Assembly: GCA_023622515.1 (NCBI GenBank) | Contig: JAMNZB010000072.1 | Span: 1-49,116 of the forward strand | Length of the DNA: 49,116 bases | DNA from: Bacillota bacterium | GTDB taxonomy: Bacteria > Bacillota > Clostridia > Saccharofermentanales > DTU023 | Reading direction: 5' to 3' | Shown: positions 7,381 to 14,864 of the stretch, piece by piece | How the letters are laid out: each line of letters starts with the position of its first letter | How positions within the stretch are numbered: position 1 is the stretch's first letter | Notes under the pieces: model-generated | Told to the model about the DNA's origin: nothing | The model's database searches: none | Seen by the model: the letters and a program-made list of their open reading frames with translations, nothing else | Program-made: the position numbers and the translations under genes

Positions 7381-8503
7381 AAGCGGCCTCTTTCTCTTCA
7401 CCTCGATAAACGATATCTCCTTTAATCATGGTCCATTCAATTTGTGCGGAATAATAGGCGAGATAGTCTTCATTTGTAAGAACCAAGTCAGCCCATTTTC
7501 CCTCTTCAATAGAACCGATACGGTCTTCCAGACCTAAAATTTTCGCCGGATTAAGGGTCATGATTTTTAACACATCTTCCTTAGCCAGGCCGGCTTCTAA
7601 GAAACGGGCAAGATTCCAAAAATAATGGACACGGCCACTTGCCCCACGCGGTGAATCACTTGTAAAGCTTACGGGGATATCGGCTCGCAGGAGTTTTTCA
7701 ACCAGGGCTAAGTTAATATCGGCATAAGAGGCATGGGACAAATAAATCTGGTCTGCGAAAATAAGCGGAATCCGCTTTTCAACCAGTTCATCAATCATAT
7801 GGGCAAATTCAAAACAGCCCACAAAAACCAGTCTGACTTTCGGGTAATTTTCAAAGAAGGCCAGTGCAGAAGCCATATCCTGATACTTTCTTGTATCCAG
7901 AAACAAAGGAGTCTTGCCGGATAAAATGCTCTGACGCACAGCCTCTTCGGGCTCGATAGTGTGTTCCTGCTCAAAATAGGCTTTAAGTAAAGCAAAAATC
8001 CCCATCCTGGTCATCGGTTTTTCATTCTTCGTCCCGTAGACCTCGTTTACGGAACGGCCAACCGCCCCACGAATACCAATATCTCGCGAAATAAGCATCT
8101 TGCGGGGATTTGTTCCGGACGTATGAAAGGCAGCCATCCGGCCGCCCAGTATATTGGCCGATCCGGGAGCCGAACCCAGAGCTGTAACACCGACACTAGG
8201 TATGTTTTCCATGGCAAGCTCACTAGGGTTAAAGGCATAATAGACATCCGAAAGCGGTGTTAAAGGGTAGGAACTTTCATCGGTATCCGGCTGTCTGAAG
8301 GTGACATTTTGGCTACCTAGAACTGTACAGGGTTGAATAAAACCGGGATATAAATGTTTGCCTTCAGCCTCGAAAACTTCCCCTTTTTCGCCCGGCAAAC
8401 TCCCCTCAACAACCCGCTCGATGATACCATGTTTAACAAGAACAGAACCCACAAAAGGCTCCCGACCGTTCCCAACATGAATCATGGCATTTTGAATGAT
8501 CAT
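7370..8503 (-). CDS. Amidohydrolase-fold paralogue that has lost its metal ligands
   Basis: A 377-residue protein clearly related end to end to the amidohydrolase that follows it: MIIQNAMIHVGNG at the start, LTLNPAKILG...GSIEEGKWADL at the end. By alignment, the HxH pair is replaced by Cys59 and Val61 (GFIQPCTVLG), the third ligand His by Asp203 and the fourth His by about Gly229. Only the last Asp survives (Asp283 in SFTSDSP). The reading frame is intact and of full family length, so this is not a broken gene. It is probably non-catalytic: a regulatory or structural partner, or a binding protein. Start ATG 8503; a GTG at 8509 is also possible. It overlaps the active paralogue, which suggests equimolar production. 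Confidence 0.78.
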   Translation of the reverse strand: MIIQNAMIHVGNGREPFVGSVLVKHGIIERVVEGSLPGEKGEVFEAEGKHLYPGFIQPCTVLGSQNVTFRQPDTDESSYPLTPLSDVYYAFNPSELAMENIPSVGVTALGSAPGSANILGGRMAAFHTSGTNPRKMLISRDIGIRGAVGRSVNEVYGTKNEKPMTRMGIFALLKAYFEQEHTIEPEEAVRQSILSGKTPLFLDTRKYQDMASALAFFENYPKVRLVFVGCFEFAHMIDELVEKRIPLIFADQIYLSHASYADINLALVEKLLRADIPVSFTSDSPRGASGRVHYFWNLARFLEAGLAKEDVLKIMTLNPAKILGLEDRIGSIEEGKWADLVLTNEDYLAYYSAQIEWTMIKGDIVYRGEEKEAAYAY

Positions 8504-8648
8504 ACTCACTTTTTGTATTGACCTCGTATTATCAATATATTTTTACTTCAACTGACTGTATTCTTTTTCTTGGTGGAACACAGGGATAGCTTAGGGGCTA
8601 TTTTCGTTTTGTATTTGATTATTCTTTGCTCCAAACAACACAAGTCCT

Positions 8649-8670
8649 CTTAACGCTCAAAAACGTTAAG
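8649..8670 (-). other. Secondary hairpin after oppA
   Basis: CTTAACG (8649-8655) pairs with CGTTAAG (8664-8670) around an 8-base loop. It follows the terminator-like hairpin at 8689-8713 on the minus strand and has no U run. It may act as a second block or as a leader structure for the amidohydrolase-hypD transcript. Confidence 0.4.
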
Positions 8671-8688
8671 ATTCCTCCAAAAAGGCTT

Positions 8689-8713
8689 GGGTAGCAGGCA
8701 AGGCCTGCTACCC
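8689..8713 (-). terminator. Terminator of the oppBCDFA operon
   Basis: GGGTAGCAGGC (8689-8699) and GCCTGCTACCC (8703-8713) make a perfect 11-bp stem with a 3-base loop, 16 bases past the oppA stop. On the minus strand it is followed by AAGCCTTTTTGG. It probably separates the transporter operon from the amidohydrolase-activase-hypD genes, perhaps only partly. Confidence 0.65.
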
Positions 8714-8729
8714 GGATTTAGCTTATCAG

Positions 8730-10430
8730 CTATCTTGCTTTAATATAAACTTTTGTGAAGTCTGTGCTGGCAAAGGTGCTGGAGTTGTATCCACCAATAT
8801 AGTCAGCAACATAGAAGTTTGACATTCCGATGTAGCTCGGAGAAATAATACCGGTACCAACGAGGAGACTTTCTGCCTCAAGATAGGCCAAAGCTTTTTC
8901 CTGAGGATCAGCGATGAGGCTTGCTTCTTCTAAGATTTCAGCAAACCTGTCGGCATCTTCCCCGGTCCAACCGGACTTGGGAGAATCAAAGTAACCATCT
9001 GTGGGGTGGAAAATACTAAGCAGACCGTTAGGATCATTGTAGTATGGACCCCAGCCGGATGTGACGATATCGTAATCACCCTCATCGACTTTATCCCACA
9101 TGATGTTCCATTCAAGCATGTCAATTTTGACTTCTACCCCTAAATTGGTTCTCCACTCTTGGACCATCCATTCGGCGAGGGTTTTTGAGAACTCAGCTGT
9201 ACCGCGGCTGGAGAGTGTTACATCAACATTTGCGGGGTCGGGATCAAGTCCTGCTTCTTCAAGGCCTTCAATAAGGAGGGCTTTGGGATCAGGATATTCT
9301 TCTTTTAATTGTGTTACAAAGTGGTTTTTCCCCTCAACAAGTTCTGTATAGGAGGTGGTACCAACGTTCATTACATCAGGAATCATACTGGCCAGCGGGA
9401 AGCCAAGACCATTCAAGACCTCTTCAACCATACGGTCACGATCATAACCAATCATGAAAGCCATACGAATCTTAGGATGCTTGAAGTATTCATTGCTTGC
9501 GTTGAAGCTGTAGAATTCCGGAGCGGAGGCAGGGATATTCCATTTTTCAAATCTGCCTTCTGCCTCAATCAATTCTTGCCAGTTAGGATCGGATGTTCCG
9601 ACAACGTCAATTTGGCCGGACAGTAAGGCCTGTACTGCTGTTTGTGTTTCACTGATAATGCTCATCTCTATACGTTGGAGGGCAACATTTTCGGCATTCC
9701 AGTAGTTCTCATTTTTGACGTAGTGGTTATGTGTATTGGTTTCCCAGACTTCAGGAACAAAGGGGCCATTATAAACGGCTTTATCAATGCTGGAACCATA
9801 CTCATCGCCCAATTCTTCGTAGACGTCTTCACGAACCGGCTTAATTCCGGAAAGGAGTTCTAAGAAGTAGCTGTAGGGTTTTTCCAGTTGGATTTCCAGG
9901 GTGTGGTCATCAAGTGCTTTTACGCCGATGTCATCAGGCAAGGCGGTGTATTCTTCGCTTTCCCCGTCATTGTATAAGCTTTCTTTAAAATTGACGATAA
10001 CCCCATCAAACAACCAGGCATTGGTCGAACCGGTTGCCGGATCAGCCATCTTTTTATAGGTATACTCAAAGTCATGTGCCGTATTGGGAACACCATCATT
10101 CCAGACAAGGCCTTCTCTGAGATGGAAGGTATAGGTCAAGCCATCTTCGCTGATATCCCAGGATTCAGCAATACCGGGCTCAATACCTGTAGCGGCATCT
10201 TCCAGAGGCACTTCTTTTACCAGAGTCTCTAAAACCAAGTTCTGGGCACCATTGTCCGGAGCGGTTGTGTTAATCAAGGGGTTGAAACCGATAACGGCAG
10301 ATCTGGTACTTGCCCGGTAGATTTGCTCCTCGGGCGGGGCAAGGTCGCGCTCTTCTTCTGCATAAACAAAAGAAAGGGGCAACAAGGCAAAAACTAAAAG
10401 AGCAATAAATAGTTTCTTCAGATTTCTCAT
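8730..10430 (-). CDS. oppA: Oligopeptide-binding protein of the Opp transporter, without lipobox
   Basis: A 566-residue family-5 solute-binding protein that should hand oligopeptides to OppBCDF. Family traits: GIAESWDISEDGLTYTFHLR around 105-125, and AVQALLSGQIDVV and GPYYNDPNG further on. The N terminus is a classical signal peptide (LFIALLVFALLPLSFVYA|EE, about residues 7-25) but there is no cysteine at the cleavage site. In a Gram-positive such a protein would be released or held by its hydrophobic segment, unlike the neighbouring lipoprotein at 20894-22531. AGAAGGAGA lies upstream of the ATG. It is the last gene of its operon, 42 bases after oppF. Peptide preference cannot be read; Pro/Hyp-rich peptides are a contextual guess. 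Confidence 0.9.
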   Translation of the reverse strand: MRNLKKLFIALLVFALLPLSFVYAEEERDLAPPEEQIYRASTRSAVIGFNPLINTTAPDNGAQNLVLETLVKEVPLEDAATGIEPGIAESWDISEDGLTYTFHLREGLVWNDGVPNTAHDFEYTYKKMADPATGSTNAWLFDGVIVNFKESLYNDGESEEYTALPDDIGVKALDDHTLEIQLEKPYSYFLELLSGIKPVREDVYEELGDEYGSSIDKAVYNGPFVPEVWETNTHNHYVKNENYWNAENVALQRIEMSIISETQTAVQALLSGQIDVVGTSDPNWQELIEAEGRFEKWNIPASAPEFYSFNASNEYFKHPKIRMAFMIGYDRDRMVEEVLNGLGFPLASMIPDVMNVGTTSYTELVEGKNHFVTQLKEEYPDPKALLIEGLEEAGLDPDPANVDVTLSSRGTAEFSKTLAEWMVQEWRTNLGVEVKIDMLEWNIMWDKVDEGDYDIVTSGWGPYYNDPNGLLSIFHPTDGYFDSPKSGWTGEDADRFAEILEEASLIADPQEKALAYLEAESLLVGTGIISPSYIGMSNFYVADYIGGYNSSTFASTDFTKVYIKAR

Positions 10431-10472
10431 TTTTTCTTTAAATCTCCTTCTGATTGTTGTTTGCGTGTTACG

Positions 10473-11435
10473 TTACGCTTGGGGAACTAAATGACAAGCA
10501 CAATAGTGGTCTTTAGTTACTTCAATGAATTCCGGTGTTTTTTGCCTGCAAATATCTTCCACATATTTGCATCTCGGAGCAAAACGACAACCGGGACTCG
10601 GGTTGATGGGACTGGATACCTCTCCTTCAAGAATTTGGTATTTTTTATTTCTTTCAATTTCAGGATCCGCTTCCGGAATCGCTGAAAGGAGGGCCTGGGT
10701 ATAAGGATGCTTCGGCGAAGCATAGAGTTCTTCACTGCCGGCTAATTCAACCAATTGGCCAAGGTACATAACCCCTACCCGGTCAGAAATATGACGAACC
10801 ATAGACAGGTCATGGGCAATGAAGAGGTAGGTTAAATGTCTGCTTTCTTGCAGTTCAATCAGCAAGTTAACGATTTGCGCCTGAATAGATACGTCAAGGG
10901 CAGAAACCGGTTCATCCAGCACGATAAAGTCCGGATCCAGAACAAGTGCCCTGGCAATACCAATCCGTTGCCTTTGGCCACCGGAGAATTCATGGGGGAA
11001 ACGCGAAGCGTGTTCCTTATTAAGACCAACAAGGTCCAAATAGTAGCGCACCCGTTCTTCCAACTCCCGGTCCCCCTCGTGGAGGCCATGAATCTGCAAG
11101 CCTTCACCGACAATATCCGCTACCGTCATTCTGGGATTCAGAGAAGCATAGGGGTCTTGGAAGATAATCTGTGCGCTTCTTGTATGTTCAAAGCGCTCGC
11201 GGCTGCTCTGTTTAAAAATATCACTCCCTTTATAGAGAACTTCTCCATCCGTCGGGGAAATCAGCCCCATGATTGTTTTACCGCAGGTTGTCTTTCCACA
11301 ACCGGACTCACCAACAAGGCCTAGAGTCTCCCCCTTATAGATGTCAAAGCTGACATCATCGACGGCCGTTAAATATTTATGGCGGCCAACTCTGAAATAT
11401 TTTTTTAGATTTTTTACTTCTACTAGTTTTTGCAT
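10473..11435 (-). CDS. oppF: Oligopeptide ABC transporter ATP-binding protein OppF
   Basis: A 320-residue ATPase of the Opp/Dpp peptide importers, at the cytoplasmic face of the membrane, paired with OppD. Walker [10 protein letters not shown] (about 39-47), signature [15 protein letters not shown] (about 147-161) and Walker [13 protein letters not shown] (about 168-179) are intact. The C-terminal tail holds the conserved cysteine cluster ([16 protein letters not shown], then CACHL) typical of this family. The ATG lies inside the last codons of oppD (13-base overlap) with GGAGGAG upstream, so translation is likely coupled. Confidence 0.93.
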   Translation of the reverse strand: MQKLVEVKNLKKYFRVGRHKYLTAVDDVSFDIYKGETLGLVGESGCGKTTCGKTIMGLISPTDGEVLYKGSDIFKQSSRERFEHTRSAQIIFQDPYASLNPRMTVADIVGEGLQIHGLHEGDRELEERVRYYLDLVGLNKEHASRFPHEFSGGQRQRIGIARALVLDPDFIVLDEPVSALDVSIQAQIVNLLIELQESRHLTYLFIAHDLSMVRHISDRVGVMYLGQLVELAGSEELYASPKHPYTQALLSAIPEADPEIERNKKYQILEGEVSSPINPSPGCRFAPRCKYVEDICRQKTPEFIEVTKDHYCACHLVPQA

Positions 11436-12469
11436 ACAGGAGCTCCTCCTACCAAAAAGCTTTGCGGCAAGCCACTCTTATCTGCGCGAGCATCATGCAA
11501 CCAACAAGAGGCCCTGTGTTTCTCATTGAAAACAAATTCCGGCGGCTTCTGCTTGTTACAGATGTTCATGGCAAATTCACATCTTGGGGCAAAGGGGCAT
11601 GCTGCACCCTTTAAGGTTAAATCGGGCGGTTTGCCCTCTAAAGAATACAGTTTCGATTTACGTTCACTTTTTACAGTGGGCACAGACTCAAGCAAGGCTC
11701 TGGTATAAGGGTGCTTAGCCTCATAGAAAATATCGTCCGCATCCCCACGCTCGAGAATCTTTCCGGCATACATAACCTGGATCCGGTCCGCCACAGAGGC
11801 GACAATCCCGAGGTCGTGGGTAACCAGAATGACACTCATATTCAGTTCTTTTTGGATATCTGAAATGAGGTGGAGGATTTGCGCCTGAATGGTAACGTCG
11901 AGGGCTGTTGTCGGTTCATCAGCGATTAAAATCTTCGGCGTATTGGCTAGGGCAATAGCAATGACAACCCGCTGTCTCATACCACCGGAAAACTCAAAAG
12001 GATACTGATTAATCCGCACCTTCGGCTCAGGGATACGAACCAGCTCCAAGAGTTCAAGCGCTCTCTTTTCCGCATCCGCCTGACTCATGCCCTTGTGAAT
12101 GACAAGTGGCTCGGCAATTTGCTTGCCTACTTTCATCGTAGGGTTAAGAGAAGTCATGGGGTCTTGGAAAATCATAGAAATATCATCGCCACGAACTTCA
12201 GACAGCTCATCTTCGCTCATAGCAAGAAGGTTTTTGTCCTCAAAGATGGCGCTGCTCTTATTGCTGTCGATTACGACATTCTTTCTTGGTAAAAGGCCAA
12301 GCAAACTTTTTACGGTAACCGATTTACCACAACCGGATTCTCCAACCACAGCCAAGGTTTCCCCTTGATATAAATCAAAGTCAATACCCCGAACAGCATA
12401 AACCGGACTTCTATGTGATTTAAACTGAATTTCCAATTGATTCACTTGTAAAATAGGTTTTTTATCCAT
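11423..12469 (-). CDS. oppD: Oligopeptide ABC transporter ATP-binding protein OppD
   Basis: A 348-residue ATPase partner of OppF. Walker [10 protein letters not shown] (about 39-47), the OppD-type signature [15 protein letters not shown] (about 164-178), Walker [13 protein letters not shown] (about 184-195) and a C-terminal cysteine motif ([15 protein letters not shown]) are all present. Two bases separate it from oppC and it overlaps oppF, as expected for one transcript. It differs enough from the DppD-like protein at 17873-18922 that the two systems are not a recent duplication. Confidence 0.93.
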   Translation of the reverse strand: MDKKPILQVNQLEIQFKSHRSPVYAVRGIDFDLYQGETLAVVGESGCGKSVTVKSLLGLLPRKNVVIDSNKSSAIFEDKNLLAMSEDELSEVRGDDISMIFQDPMTSLNPTMKVGKQIAEPLVIHKGMSQADAEKRALELLELVRIPEPKVRINQYPFEFSGGMRQRVVIAIALANTPKILIADEPTTALDVTIQAQILHLISDIQKELNMSVILVTHDLGIVASVADRIQVMYAGKILERGDADDIFYEAKHPYTRALLESVPTVKSERKSKLYSLEGKPPDLTLKGAACPFAPRCEFAMNICNKQKPPEFVFNEKHRASCWLHDARADKSGLPQSFLVGGAPVCKN

Positions 12470-12471
12470 AA

Positions 12472-13419
12472 TTAATCTCCTAGTTTGGGGTCTAAAGCAT
12501 CGGACAGGCCGTCACCAATCAAGTGGAACGATAGGATGGTGACAACAATCATAATGCTTGGGAAGGCCAGTTGGTAAGGATAAAACATGAGCTGCTGTTG
12601 GCCCGCAGAGGCAAGAGCACCCCAGCTTGTTGCCGGCGGTCTTACTCCAAGACCGATGTAGCTCAAGAAAGATTCACCAAAGATAAAGCCCGGCACGGAC
12701 ATGGTGATAGAAACCATGATAATCCCTAAAATGTTCGGCAAGAGATGCTTGCGGATGACCCAAAAGGTTGGAGCCCCCAAAGCACGCGCCGCTTGAACAT
12801 AGTCTGACTCTTTAATTTGCAAAATCTGACCGCGGACAAGGCGGCAAGTTCCCGTCCAGGAGGTAATACTCATGGCAAAAACAAGCGCGAACATACTACG
12901 GCCTAAAACAACGGACAAGGTAACAACAATAATCAAGTAGGGAAGGTTACCGATGATTTCTGTTGCCCGCATGATAAGCGTATCCACCAGGCCCCCCTTC
13001 AATCCGGCAAGAGAGCCTAAGCCTGCACCAATAACAAACATGACAATGGTACAGACAATACCGATAATAATAGAAATTCTTCCCCCGACACAGGTCCTGG
13101 TGAAAAGATCACGCCCGGACTGGTCTGTGCCGAACCAATGTTCCGCACTCGGAGGCTTATTCTTAATACTGTAATCCATAAACTGATAATCGTAGCCTGT
13201 AAGCAATGGCCCGAAAATAACAAAGAATACGACAAGCAAGAGCAAAATCAGGCCAAGTAAGGCCAAGCGGTTGCCCCGGAATTTACGCCAGACATCAGCC
13301 CAATAGGTTAAGTCGGGAGCCCCTAACTCTTCTGTTCGCGAGCGGTCAATCCCTACACGGACAAAAGCATCTTCCGGCATGCCTTTATAATCTTTTTTCA
13401 TATCTAATTCTTTACTCAT
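12472..13419 (-). CDS. oppC: Oligopeptide ABC transporter permease OppC
   Basis: A 315-residue membrane protein. The cytoplasmic N-terminal tail is followed by a first membrane segment (GNRLALLGLILLLLVVFFVI, about 50-69), then the extracytoplasmic region with HWFGTDQSGRD found in OppC/DppC, then five further membrane segments. The ABC-contacting loop is ARALGAPTFWVIRKHLLPN. Together with OppB it forms the pore. AAGGAG lies seven bases before the ATG. It is 11 bases after oppB. Confidence 0.92.
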   Translation of the reverse strand: MSKELDMKKDYKGMPEDAFVRVGIDRSRTEELGAPDLTYWADVWRKFRGNRLALLGLILLLLVVFFVIFGPLLTGYDYQFMDYSIKNKPPSAEHWFGTDQSGRDLFTRTCVGGRISIIIGIVCTIVMFVIGAGLGSLAGLKGGLVDTLIMRATEIIGNLPYLIIVVTLSVVLGRSMFALVFAMSITSWTGTCRLVRGQILQIKESDYVQAARALGAPTFWVIRKHLLPNILGIIMVSITMSVPGFIFGESFLSYIGLGVRPPATSWGALASAGQQQLMFYPYQLAFPSIMIVVTILSFHLIGDGLSDALDPKLGD

Positions 13420-13430
13420 ACACCTACTCC

Positions 13431-14366
13431 TTATGCCTCAGCCTTTCCTATTTTGATCCGAGGATCAACAATACCGTAGAGAACGTCAGTAACAATCAAA
13501 GAGGCCACGTACAAGATGGCGTAGAAAATGGTCAAGCCCAAAATCATAGTATAATCCATATCGGAAACGGCTTGTGTGTAGTATTTACCAAGCCCCGGAA
13601 TGGCAAAAATATTTTCAATGATAAAGGAGCCTGAGAAAATTCCGGCAACGGCGGGACCGATGAAAGTGACGATAGGGAGAACCGAATTTCTAAAGACGTG
13701 TTTACGTAAAACACGGCCTCTCTTACAGCCTTTCGCTCTGGCCATGAGAACATAATCTTCACTTAATGTGGTTATTGTGCTCTGTCTCATGTACTTAGCA
13801 TATGATCCGATACCGCCAATCGTTGAAACAAGTAAGGGTAAGACAATATTTATCGGTCTCCCCCAACCAAAGATCGGAACCAATTTCCATCTAAAGGCTA
13901 AGAAATATTGCAAGAGGGCTGCAAAAACAAAGCCCGGGACGCAAATCGATAATACAATTAAGACCCTAATTACCTGGTCAGAAATCGAACCGCGGTTAAG
14001 ACCCGAATATAGACCTATGGCAATCCCGAAAAAGAGTTGCAAAATAATTGCCGGGACGGCATAGGTAACGGATACCGGGGCATTTTTCTTAATAATATCG
14101 TTAACACTTCTTCCTGTATAAACAATGGACTCTCCAAAGTCACCACGTAGAAATAAGTTAGCGATATATCTTCCGTAGCGCAAGAGCAAAGGATCATTTA
14201 GTCCATAGTGTTCCTCAATAACAGCGCGGGCTTGGGCCGGCATTTGACCAACTTTCGTTGCAATTGGATCGCCAGGGGCGCCCGCAATAAGAAAAAAGGT
14301 TAGTGTGATGATGATAAACAGGGTAACAACGCCAATTAGCGTTCTTTTTACCAAAAACCTAAGCAT
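13431..14366 (-). CDS. oppB: Oligopeptide ABC transporter permease OppB
   Basis: A 311-residue integral membrane protein, first gene of the second peptide importer. The start MLRFLVKRTLIGVVTLFIII is typical of OppB/DppB. The loop that docks to the ATPases is ARAKGCKRGRVLRKHVFRN (about 206-224), and the C terminus ends in YGIVDPRIKIG. The ATG at 14366 is chosen because GGGAGG lies just upstream; an in-frame start 12 bases earlier lacks this. A leader of up to about 300 bases, with hairpins, lies upstream. Confidence 0.92.
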   Translation of the reverse strand: MLRFLVKRTLIGVVTLFIIITLTFFLIAGAPGDPIATKVGQMPAQARAVIEEHYGLNDPLLLRYGRYIANLFLRGDFGESIVYTGRSVNDIIKKNAPVSVTYAVPAIILQLFFGIAIGLYSGLNRGSISDQVIRVLIVLSICVPGFVFAALLQYFLAFRWKLVPIFGWGRPINIVLPLLVSTIGGIGSYAKYMRQSTITTLSEDYVLMARAKGCKRGRVLRKHVFRNSVLPIVTFIGPAVAGIFSGSFIIENIFAIPGLGKYYTQAVSDMDYTMILGLTIFYAILYVASLIVTDVLYGIVDPRIKIGKAEA

Positions 14367-14423
14367 ACTTCCTCCCACTTCTTTTACAGCTTTTCAGCTT
14401 GTGCGGTGCATACGTTTGCATTC

Positions 14424-14451
14424 GACTGAGAAGGATAAAGCTTCTCAAGTC
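14424..14451 (-). promoter_or_regulatory. Hairpin in the oppB leader
   Basis: GACTGAGAAG (14424-14433) pairs with CTTCTC and AGTC (14441-14451, one bulged base), giving ten base pairs in the region just before oppB. No U run follows on the minus strand. Its role is unknown. The surrounding 14452-14640 is AT-rich with no gene that I can support. Confidence 0.35.
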
Positions 14452-14657
14452 TTGTTTTCCATTTAATTATACAGCAGCATTTTTTAATTACTAATATAAT
14501 CTACTCTGAAAAACAAATGCAGCCTGCCGATTGTTTCAGCACGCATACAATTAGTTTATATTTTAACCGATTTTTTTCTTTTTCGTCAAGAAAAATAAAC
14601 TTTTTCTCCCATTTTTTTTACATCTTTGACAAAATGCCACAAGGAGGCGTCTCTAGT

Positions 14658-14753
14658 ATGCTTTTAAATAATTATTTTTATGCAAAAAACCTAAGCATGG
14701 TTAGGAGTGGACTTTCGTCCATCGGAGCATGTATGCGCCAATTTATCTACTAG
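14658..14753 (+). CDS. Possible 31-residue peptide overlapping the structured element
   Basis: On the plus strand AAGGAGG (14640-14646) stands 11 bases before an ATG that opens a 31-codon frame ending in TAG at 14751-14753. The frame runs through most of the inverted-repeat element at 14684-14774. A TTGACA occurs at 14626-14631 but no -10 box follows at a proper distance. The predicted peptide (starting MLLNNYFYAKNLS) resembles nothing I know and is not clearly hydrophobic. The good ribosome site may be chance. Confidence 0.2.
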   Translation: MLLNNYFYAKNLSMVRSGLSSIGACMRQFIY

Positions 14754-14774
14754 TCCTACCAGCTTAGGTTTTTT
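14684..14774 (-). ncRNA. Branched RNA-like element with terminator-type ends
   Basis: A perfect 13-bp inverted repeat, AAAAAACCTAAGC (14684-14696) and GCTTAGGTTTTTT (14762-14774), encloses 65 bases. Inside, on the minus strand, GGTAGGA pairs with TCCTAACC (14754-14760 with 14699-14706, one bulge), and GTCCAC follows ATGGAC around a GAAA tetraloop (14707-14722). A third small hairpin GCA-TACA-TGC lies at 14727-14736. The GNRA loop favours the minus strand as the RNA strand, and a U6 run closes it. It lies 90 bases past the Xaa-Pro aminopeptidase gene and about 320 bases before oppB. It could be an elaborate terminator, a small RNA or a regulatory leader. I match it to no known riboswitch. Confidence 0.5.
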
Positions 14775-14864
14775 ATAGCCATTGATTATGTCTTGTTCAT
14801 CCGCCGGGGAGCAGTCTGCATTAGCTTACCCTTGCCGGCAATGACCTTTGCTCCGCTTTAAGCC

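Noticed and set aside
7370-8503. Reading the metal-free amidohydrolase as a pseudogene or sequence error
   Set aside because: Frame and length are intact, and the ligand losses are separate substitutions at four places within conserved surroundings.
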